Assembly: GCA_934654515.1 (NCBI GenBank)
Contig: CAKUGA010000045.1
Location: 1-10,282, forward strand
From: an uncultured Collinsella sp.
Lineage (GTDB): Bacteria; Actinomycetota; Coriobacteriia; Coriobacteriales; Coriobacteriaceae
Direction of reading: 5' to 3'
DNA length: 10,282 bases
In this document: piece by piece, positions 5,231 through 10,282 of the stretch
Numbering within the stretch: position 1 is the stretch's first letter
How the letters are laid out: each line of letters starts with the position of its first letter
Notes under the pieces: model-generated
The model's input: the letters and a program-made list of their open reading frames with translations, nothing else
The model's database searches: none
What the model was told of the DNA's origin: nothing
Translations under genes and position numbers: made by a program

Positions 5231-5266
5231 TTCTTCTGTACTCAATCAAGCCGGAAAGGAGGTTCC

Positions 5267-5986
5267 ATGATTCCCAAATACGAGGCGATAGCTGCAGATA
5301 TCCGTCGAAGCATCGAGGACGGCTCCCTTAAGCCGGGCGACAAACTGCCCACCGTCGTAGAGTTTTGCGAGCTGTATAGCGTTTCCAAGATCACCGTCAA
5401 GCGCGCGATTGAGCAGATCACCGAGGAAGGCCTTATTACCAGCCGGCGCGGATCGGGCACCTACGTCAAGGACACGGCGGGGCTTCCCGGCCAGGTGTTT
5501 TTCCAAGGCAAGAACGACCGTGCCCAAGGCTTTTCGTACGAGCATCGCGGGGAGAAAGTGACCTCGGTGGTCTACGATTTCTCGATCGTCAATCCGCCGG
5601 CAGAGGTTGCGACCCAGCTGGGAATGGCCGAAGACGACTTTGCCTATCACATCGTGCGCGTGCGCCAGGTCGACGAGAAGCCCATCGTTATCGAGTACAC
5701 CTATATGCCACTCGAGCTGATTCCGGGTCTTAAGAAAAAAGACCTGTACGCGTCGGTCTACAGCTTCATCCGCGAGCAGTGCGGACTCAAGATCTCGAGT
5801 TTCCACCGTACCATTCGCGCCGTCGCGGCAACTGAGGAAGAGGCTGAGCGCCTGGACGCCAAGCCCGGCGCCCCTCTGCTCGAGCTCAACCAGATTGGCT
5901 TTTTGGATAGCGGCAACGCCTTTGAGTACTCGATTTCGCGCAACGTCGGCGACCGCTTTGAGCTGCACAACGTAACGCTGGCCTAG
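5267..5986 (+). CDS. GntR-family transcriptional regulator, HutC subfamily (UTRA domain)
   Basis: The 239-residue protein has an N-terminal winged helix-turn-helix (about residues 1-69: MIPKYEAIAADIRRSIEDG, then GDKLPTVVEFCELYSVSKITVKRAIEQ and the wing EGLITSRRGSGTYV). A C-terminal UTRA ligand-binding domain follows (about 90-235), with VRVRQVDEKPIVIEYTYMP and the closing EYSISRNVGDRFEL segment. HutC-type regulators are usually dimeric repressors released by small ligands, often sugar phosphates, amino sugars or histidine-pathway intermediates. The AAAGGAGG binding site a few bases before the ATG is excellent. It is followed 72 bases later by manA on the same strand and is divergent from the ROK kinase gene, so a hexose or hexose-phosphate ligand is the natural guess. 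The ligand is not readable from sequence. Family is certain, regulon inferred. Confidence 0.93.
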   Translation: MIPKYEAIAADIRRSIEDGSLKPGDKLPTVVEFCELYSVSKITVKRAIEQITEEGLITSRRGSGTYVKDTAGLPGQVFFQGKNDRAQGFSYEHRGEKVTSVVYDFSIVNPPAEVATQLGMAEDDFAYHIVRVRQVDEKPIVIEYTYMPLELIPGLKKKDLYASVYSFIREQCGLKISSFHRTIRAVAATEEEAERLDAKPGAPLLELNQIGFLDSGNAFEYSISRNVGDRFELHNVTLA

Positions 5987-6000
5987 TTTTGTAATCCGGT

Positions 6001-6034
6001 GGGTGCTCGTTTTGAGCTGTCTTACGCGGCACCC
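6001..6034 (+). other. Small inverted repeat between gntR and manA
   Basis: GGGTGC (6001-6006) pairs with GCACCC (6029-6034) around a 22-base loop in the 72-base gap. No T-run follows, so it is not a terminator; it may be an mRNA hairpin near the manA ribosome binding site or an operator. No clear separate manA promoter was found. Confidence 0.3.
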
Positions 6035-6046
6035 GCACAACCTTAT

Positions 6047-6051
6047 GGGAG
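6047..6051 (+). promoter_or_regulatory. Ribosome binding site that sets the manA start
   Basis: GGGAG lies seven bases before the ATG at 6059. The in-frame ATG at 6053 would be one base away from this site and the ATG at 5999 has none, so 6059 is the better start. Confidence 0.6.
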
Positions 6052-6058
6052 TATGCAC

Positions 6059-6991
6059 ATGTCCGATTTGATTAAACTCACGCCGATCTTCCACGAGAAG
6101 ATCTGGGGCGGCCGCCAGCTGGAGACCGTGTTTGGCTACGACATTCCCGAGGGTCCCATCGGTGAGTGCTGGGCCATCTCGGCCCATCCCAACGGCGACT
6201 GCCAAATTGCCGAGGGACCGTACGCCGGCCACACGCTGTCGTGGCTGTGGGCCGAGCACCGCGAGCTCTTTGGCAACTGCGAGGGCAAGGAGTTCCCGCT
6301 GCTCATTAAGATTCTGGACGCCAAGGACGACCTTTCGATCCAGATTCACCCCAACGACGAGTACGCCGCCGAGCATGAGAACGGTAGCCTGGGCAAGACC
6401 GAGTGCTGGTACGTGCTGGACTGCGAGCCCGGCGCCACGATTATCGTCGGGCAGCGCGCCAAGGATCGTGCCGAGGCCGCACAGATGATCGAAGACGGCC
6501 GCTGGGACGACATGCTCAACGTGCTGCCGATTCACAAGGGTGACTTTTTCCAGATTGATTCCGGTACCGTGCACGCCATCAAGACCGGCACGCTCATTTT
6601 AGAGACGCAGCAGTCGAGCGACGTGACCTATCGCCTGTACGACTACGACCGCCCCGGCACCGACGGCAAGCTGCGCCCGCTGCACATTAAGCAGAGCCTC
6701 GATTGCATCAACTTTAACGCGCAGGCTCCGACCGACGGCACGGTGACCGCGCCCGAGGTCGATGGCGTGACCGAGCTCGAGTCCAACCCCTGCTACACCG
6801 TCGATCGCGTGCGCGTCGACGGCAGCAAGGCCCTCGACCAGCGCTGGCCCTTCATGTGCCTGTCGGTCATCGACGGCGAAGGCACCGTCTGCGGCGACCC
6901 CGTCCACAAGGGAAGCCACCTGTTAGCACCCAGTACCGTCAGCTCCATTGACCTCAAAGGCAAGATGGAACTGATCGTCTCGCACCTCTAG
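6059..6991 (+). CDS. manA: Mannose-6-phosphate isomerase, class I
   Basis: The 310-residue cytosolic zinc enzyme interconverts mannose-6-phosphate and fructose-6-phosphate, linking mannose use to glycolysis and supplying mannose precursors for glycans. It begins MSDLIKLTPIFHEKIWGGRQL, the family opening. Zinc ligands are Gln95 and His97 in IQIHPND, Glu115 in KTECWYVL and His172 in GTVHAI. Arg192 in TYRLYDYDR is the expected catalytic arginine, and GECWAIS (36-42) is another conserved block. About 310 residues is the usual length of the short bacterial form (B. subtilis type), shorter than E. coli ManA. It lies 72 bases after gntR on the same strand with no terminator between them, so co-transcription is likely. 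A strong hairpin follows the stop codon by about 25 bases. Confidence 0.97.
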   Translation: MSDLIKLTPIFHEKIWGGRQLETVFGYDIPEGPIGECWAISAHPNGDCQIAEGPYAGHTLSWLWAEHRELFGNCEGKEFPLLIKILDAKDDLSIQIHPNDEYAAEHENGSLGKTECWYVLDCEPGATIIVGQRAKDRAEAAQMIEDGRWDDMLNVLPIHKGDFFQIDSGTVHAIKTGTLILETQQSSDVTYRLYDYDRPGTDGKLRPLHIKQSLDCINFNAQAPTDGTVTAPEVDGVTELESNPCYTVDRVRVDGSKALDQRWPFMCLSVIDGEGTVCGDPVHKGSHLLAPSTVSSIDLKGKMELIVSHL

Positions 6992-7015
6992 GTCGCACCA
7001 ACAACCAAAACGAAA

Positions 7016-7053
7016 CAAGGGGCTCCCCCGTTCTTCGACGAGGGAGCCCCTTG
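7016..7053. terminator. Large hairpin, bidirectional terminator between manA and pcrA
   Basis: CAAGGGGCTCCC (7016-7027) pairs perfectly with GGGAGCCCCTTG (7042-7053), with an inner CGT/ACG stem (7029-7031 with 7038-7040). Plus-strand read-out has no T-run after the stem. Minus-strand read-out continues TTGTTTCGTTTT, which is T-rich. It therefore suits minus-strand transcripts from the pcrA side best, while also sitting 25 bases after the manA stop. Confidence 0.75.
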
Positions 7054-7278
7054 CCATGTCTAAATAATCAGCCCACCCGGCTCTCCAGATCAAAAGCGAA
7101 CGAGCAAAGCGATGTTCGTAAGCTGCAGGCCGAAACGCCACGAGGAAGAGGGCGCGACGGGAGCTTTGGTCGATCGCGAGTTCCGCACGAGCCGGAGAGC
7201 ACTTAATGTGCTCTCCGTGCGAGCAGGACTGTCCGAGCAGGCGACCAAAGCCCCCGGCACGCCCGGTCAACCTCGCGG
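7054..7278. other. Gene-free, strongly self-complementary 225-base stretch between manA and pcrA
   Basis: A 10-bp perfect stem joins GCTTTGGTCG (7163-7172) and CGACCAAAGC (7242-7251), extended past one mismatch by GGG/CCC (7159-7161 with 7253-7255). Nested inside is a 9-bp stem GGAGAGCAC (7194-7202) and GTGCTCTCC (7208-7216) with a TTAAT loop, itself flanked by GCAC/GTGC (7185-7188 with 7217-7220). Smaller hairpins are CGAAC/GTTCG (7097-7101 with 7114-7118) and GGAC/GTCC. An open frame of 115 codons crosses the region on the minus strand (7270 to 6923) but has no binding site and runs through the terminator and the end of manA. A structured RNA, a pcrA 3' UTR or a dispersed repeat are all possible. 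Confidence 0.5.
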
Positions 7279-10182
7279 TTAGGCATTCAGCTTGACGATC
7301 GGCGCGAAGCCCTTCATCAGCTTTTTGGTCTGGCCGGTCTTTTCGAATTGAACCTCGATCATGTCTCCGGCGACCGAGATCACGGTACCCGTGCCAAAGG
7401 TCTTGTGGCTCACGGTATCGCCCGCGGCAAAGTCCTGCGACGCGCTGGCGCGGTCGACCTTGCGCTCCACCGTCGGCGACACCTTGGACGACGGCTTTTT
7501 AGCTCGCGGCGCGCCCGAACCAAAGGTCGAGGCAACACGGCCGGCGTCGGGCGAAACCCCGCGATGGCGCTCGGTGCCATAGGTGCTGCCACCAAAGAAA
7601 TCGTCGAAGCTCAATCCGCCGCGCGAACCGGAACCGCCGGTCGAGCGCGTATGCGAACCGAACACCTTGCCGCCATACATATCCGAGCCCATGCCCGAGC
7701 CAAAGGTGCCGTGACGGTCGCCGCGCTTCTCCCAGCCCGTGCCCTCAAAACCGGCAGAACCGATACCGCTAAACTCGATATCCTCAAACGGAATCTCGTT
7801 GAGGAAGCGAGAGCGCGGGTTGGCAGAGGTCGAGCCGTAGGTGCGACGCGTGGCCGCATAGGTCAGGAACAGGCGCTTACGGGCACGCGTGATGGCAACG
7901 TAGGCCAGGCGACGCTCCTCCTCGAGCTTGCCCGGGTCATCGCTGCCGCCAAAGTCGTGCACGTGCGGGAAGATACCCTCCTCCATGCCGGCCACGAACA
8001 CCGCCGGGAACTCCAGGCCCTTGGCGGAGTGGATGGTCATCATGGTGATGGCATGCGTCTCGCCGGCCAGGGAATCCAAGTCGGAGCGCAGGGCCAGCCA
8101 CTCCATGAGTGCCGGCAGCGCCTTACAGGTGAGCGGACCGTAGGTGCGCTCGATCTCGTCGGCATGCACGGCGCCCGCCGGTAGCTCTGTTGGCACGGCA
8201 TATGTGTTGCCCGCGATGGCGGCGGCCAGGGCATCCTGCGGCGAGAGCGCCGGGGCGGCTAGGCTATCGAGCGGATTGGAGCCCGCGGCGTCACGAGCGC
8301 CGACAAGTGCCTCAAACGAGGATGCCGGAGCGGACGGTCCCGGCTCGGGCGCGGGCGCACTCACCACGACGGGCTCGGACTCGGCGCCGGCAGGCACGTC
8401 GGCAACACCGGCCGCGCGCAACTCTTCCAAGCTCTCGAGCGTACCCTCGATATCCTCGTGCGTCTCCTCAAATTCGGCGGCGACGCCCAGGAATTCCTGG
8501 ATGTTCTCGGCGCGGCTCTCGGACTCCATGGTGCCCTCGGCGCGAAACGCCTGCAGCAGGCCCGTCTTGTCGACAATCATCTCGACGACATCCTTGAGCT
8601 CGCCGTCCATGCGACGGCCCTCGCGCACCAGCGCCACAAAACTCGACAGGCCGTTGCGCACCTTGGCACTAAACATGCCCGTCTCGGCAGTCGCGATCTC
8701 GCAGGCCTGGAAGAACGAACAGCGGTTGTCGCGCGCCAGCTGCTCAATCTTTTGAATCGAGGTGGAGCCGATGCCACGGCGCGGCGTGTTGATGACGCGC
8801 TTGACGCTCATTTCGTCTGCCGGGTTCACGATCATCTTGAGGTAGGCCATGACATCGCGGATCTCGGCACGGTCGAAGAATCGTGTGCCGCCCACAATCT
8901 TGTAGGGCACACCTGCGCGCAGGAACATATCTTCGAGGATACGCGACTGCGCGTTGGTGCGGTAGAACACGGCGATGTCGTCGTAGCTTGTGCCCTTGGA
9001 ATGCAGCTTCTCAATCTCGCCGGCAATCCAGCGGCCCTCGTCGCGTTCGTCGCTCGCCTGGAAGGCCTGGATCTTCTCGCCGTCGCCCTCGGCCGTAAAC
9101 AGGCGCTTGTCCTTGCGCTGCGAGTTATGGCGAACAACGGCATTGGCGGCGCTCAGGATGTGACCCGTGGAGCGATAGTTCTGCTCCAGCTTGACGGTCT
9201 TGCAGTTTTTAAAGTCCTTCTCAAAGTCCAGGATATTGGTGATGTCGGCGCCACGCCAGCTATAAATGGACTGGTCGTCGTCGCCCACGACCATAAGGTT
9301 TTGGTACTTGGCGGCCAGCAGGTTGGCGATCTCGTACTGGACGTGGTTGGTGTCCTGATACTCGTCGACGCTAATGTAGCGGAAGCGCTCTTGGTACTTG
9401 TCGAGCACCTCGGGGCGGGTGCGCAGCAGCTCGAGCGCGCGCACGAGCAGGTCGTCAAAGTCCATCGCATTGGCGGCGCGCAGGCGGCGCTCCAGCTCCA
9501 GGTAGACCTGCGCGGCCTTTTTGTCGTTGGGGCTATCGGCGCTCTTGAGCATGTCCTCGGGGCCGATCATGGCGTTTTTGGCCGAGCTGATCTTGCTGCG
9601 GATCATGTTGATGGGGAACTGCTTTTGCTCGATGCCGAGCGCCTGCATAATGTCACGCACCATGCGCTTTGAGTCATCGTCATCGTAGATGGTGAACTGG
9701 CCGGTGTAGCCCAGCAGGTCGGCGTCCTCGCGCAGCATGCGCACGCACATAGCATGGAAGGTGCACACCCACATGCCACGGGTGCCGCTGGGAATGAGTG
9801 CCGCCAGACGCTCGCGCATCTCTGCCGCGGCCTTGTTGGTAAACGTGATGGCAAGAACCTGCCAAGGCTTAACGCCCAGGTCGCCGAGCATATGAGCGAT
9901 GCGGAAGGTCAGGACGCGGGTCTTGCCCGAGCCAGCACCGGCAAGGACCAGCAGCGGGCCCTCGGTGGTCAGGACCGCCTCGCGCTGGGCGGGGTTAAGG
10001 CTATCGATATCGACGAGCGGCTTGGCAGGTTTGGGCGCCGGAGCCGGGGCGTCGTAGATGTCGAGCGGAACGAACTCGGGCTCCGGCGCAGCGGGGGCGG
10101 TGTATGCATCGAGCGGCACGGGTTCCGGCGCAGGCGGCACGGGTACCGCGGCGTTCTTTTCCCAGGGCAAGGGCTGGGTCAT
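7279..10182 (-). CDS. pcrA: ATP-dependent DNA helicase, UvrD/PcrA family
   Basis: The 967-residue SF1A helicase unwinds DNA 3'-to-5' in nucleotide excision repair, removal of stalled polymerase and replication restart. Motifs in order: Q motif NPAQREAV (63-70), Walker A AGAGSGKT (81-88), AITFTNKAAAEM (111-122), Walker B DEYQD (273-277), GDDDQSIYSWRGAD (300-313), NYRST (335-339), TIHSAKGLEF (716-725) and YVAITRARKRLF (761-772). All look intact. The C-terminal 50 residues (DTVSHKTFGTGTVISV onward, ending FAPIVKLNA) form the Tudor-like domain that in PcrA contacts RNA polymerase. Differences from the usual roughly 740-residue form are a Pro/Ala-rich N-terminus of about 55 residues, an Ala/Pro-rich insert at about 592-677 in the 2B region, and a Gly/Ser-rich linker at about 806-902. 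The start at 10182 is set by GAGGAG six bases upstream; an ATG at 10266 lacks a site. Confidence 0.96.
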   Translation of the reverse strand: MTQPLPWEKNAAVPVPPAPEPVPLDAYTAPAAPEPEFVPLDIYDAPAPAPKPAKPLVDIDSLNPAQREAVLTTEGPLLVLAGAGSGKTRVLTFRIAHMLGDLGVKPWQVLAITFTNKAAAEMRERLAALIPSGTRGMWVCTFHAMCVRMLREDADLLGYTGQFTIYDDDDSKRMVRDIMQALGIEQKQFPINMIRSKISSAKNAMIGPEDMLKSADSPNDKKAAQVYLELERRLRAANAMDFDDLLVRALELLRTRPEVLDKYQERFRYISVDEYQDTNHVQYEIANLLAAKYQNLMVVGDDDQSIYSWRGADITNILDFEKDFKNCKTVKLEQNYRSTGHILSAANAVVRHNSQRKDKRLFTAEGDGEKIQAFQASDERDEGRWIAGEIEKLHSKGTSYDDIAVFYRTNAQSRILEDMFLRAGVPYKIVGGTRFFDRAEIRDVMAYLKMIVNPADEMSVKRVINTPRRGIGSTSIQKIEQLARDNRCSFFQACEIATAETGMFSAKVRNGLSSFVALVREGRRMDGELKDVVEMIVDKTGLLQAFRAEGTMESESRAENIQEFLGVAAEFEETHEDIEGTLESLEELRAAGVADVPAGAESEPVVVSAPAPEPGPSAPASSFEALVGARDAAGSNPLDSLAAPALSPQDALAAAIAGNTYAVPTELPAGAVHADEIERTYGPLTCKALPALMEWLALRSDLDSLAGETHAITMMTIHSAKGLEFPAVFVAGMEEGIFPHVHDFGGSDDPGKLEEERRLAYVAITRARKRLFLTYAATRRTYGSTSANPRSRFLNEIPFEDIEFSGIGSAGFEGTGWEKRGDRHGTFGSGMGSDMYGGKVFGSHTRSTGGSGSRGGLSFDDFFGGSTYGTERHRGVSPDAGRVASTFGSGAPRAKKPSSKVSPTVERKVDRASASQDFAAGDTVSHKTFGTGTVISVAGDMIEVQFEKTGQTKKLMKGFAPIVKLNA
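10033..10122 (-). repeat. Coding repeat in the pcrA N-terminal extension
   Basis: Two imperfect copies of a VPLDxYxAPA peptide (VPLDAYTAPAA and VPLDIYDAPAP) follow each other in the Pro/Ala-rich N-terminus before the helicase core. They look like a small internal duplication and are likely disordered; a linear protein-binding motif is possible. Confidence 0.55.
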
Positions 10183-10188
10183 GGGCGA

Positions 10189-10194
10189 CTCCTC
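10189..10194 (-). promoter_or_regulatory. Ribosome binding site that sets the pcrA start
   Basis: GAGGAG on the minus strand is six bases before the ATG at 10182. The upstream in-frame ATG at 10266 would add 28 residues unlike helicases and has no binding site. Confidence 0.75.
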
Positions 10195-10243
10195 ATCTGA
10201 CGGACGGCGCGCCTGCGGGCAGCGCCATAGTTTGAGCCGTACC

Positions 10244-10249
10244 AGTATA
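10244..10249 (-). promoter_or_regulatory. Candidate -10 box (TATACT) of pcrA
   Basis: TATACT on the minus strand lies 62 bases before the pcrA ATG. TTGCGT is 19 bases further upstream as a possible but poorly spaced -35. If real, it rules out the long start at 10266, which would lie upstream of the transcript start. Confidence 0.5.
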
Positions 10250-10282
10250 CCGAGCCGCGCGGACACCGACGCAAATCACACC

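Noticed and set aside
5246..6574. Minus-strand open frame of 442 codons
   Set aside because: Antisense to gntR and manA, which have clear family motifs and ribosome binding sites; no domain is visible in it.
5267..6991. A new defence or biosynthetic cluster
   Set aside because: Regulator, isomerase and kinase are ordinary sugar-metabolism families; nothing in the window pairs with them to suggest a defence or secondary-metabolite system.
6923..7270. Minus-strand open frame of 115 codons
   Set aside because: No ribosome binding site, passes through the terminator hairpin and the antisense of the manA end, and lies in a heavily self-complementary stretch. Kept only as an alternative in the structured-element finding.
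7054..7278. CRISPR array or tRNA in the structured stretch
   Set aside because: The repeats are inverted rather than regularly spaced direct repeats, and no cloverleaf with a T-loop GTTCRA motif was found.
8458..9672. Plus-strand open frame of 404 codons
   Set aside because: Antisense to the helicase core of pcrA; composition typical of a shadow frame.

Overview
The window looks like a housekeeping segment of a moderately high-GC Gram-positive genome, most likely a Coriobacteriia gut commensal such as Collinsella. That is an inference from base composition, codon style, the strong AAAGGAGG-type ribosome binding sites and the gene families; nothing in the window names the species. No phage, transposase, CRISPR array, tRNA or rRNA is visible. 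Every gene is compact and has a recognisable start and stop, except the first, which runs off the left edge.

Layout, left to right. (1) The N-terminal 159 codons of a class Ic aspartate-type aminotransferase on the minus strand, cut by the window edge. (2) A divergent 84-residue protein of unknown function on the plus strand, followed by about 370 bases with no gene but with two terminator-like hairpins and further paired segments. (3) nhaA (Na+/H+ antiporter), minus strand, with a 260-base gap upstream that holds an intrinsic-terminator-like hairpin and two competing hairpins at the ribosome binding site. (4) ppaC (family II manganese-dependent pyrophosphatase), minus strand, with its own terminator. 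(5) A ROK-family sugar kinase, probably glucokinase, minus strand. (6) A 340-base divergent intergenic region with a terminator-like hairpin in the kinase leader, a 12-bp perfect palindrome and an 8-bp inverted repeat. (7) A GntR/HutC-family (UTRA domain) repressor and manA (mannose-6-phosphate isomerase), plus strand, probably one operon. (8) A large bidirectional terminator and 225 bases of strongly self-complementary DNA without a convincing gene. (9) pcrA (UvrD-like helicase), minus strand, with an unusual Pro/Ala-rich N-terminus and a roughly 85-residue insert in the 2B region.

Functional picture: sugar kinase, GntR/UTRA regulator and manA sit together and suggest a small hexose-phosphate module (glucose phosphorylation and mannose-6-P/fructose-6-P interconversion), with the regulator probably reading a sugar or sugar phosphate. 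nhaA, ppaC and pcrA are stand-alone housekeeping genes. TATACT or TACCAT boxes lie about 35 to 62 bases upstream of five of the starts and look like -10 elements; -35 elements are poor.

No new defence, mobile or biosynthetic gene system is visible. The parts most worth a second look are non-coding: the nhaA leader, the structured stretch at 884-1166, the structured stretch at 7054-7278, and the palindrome between the kinase and ppaC.
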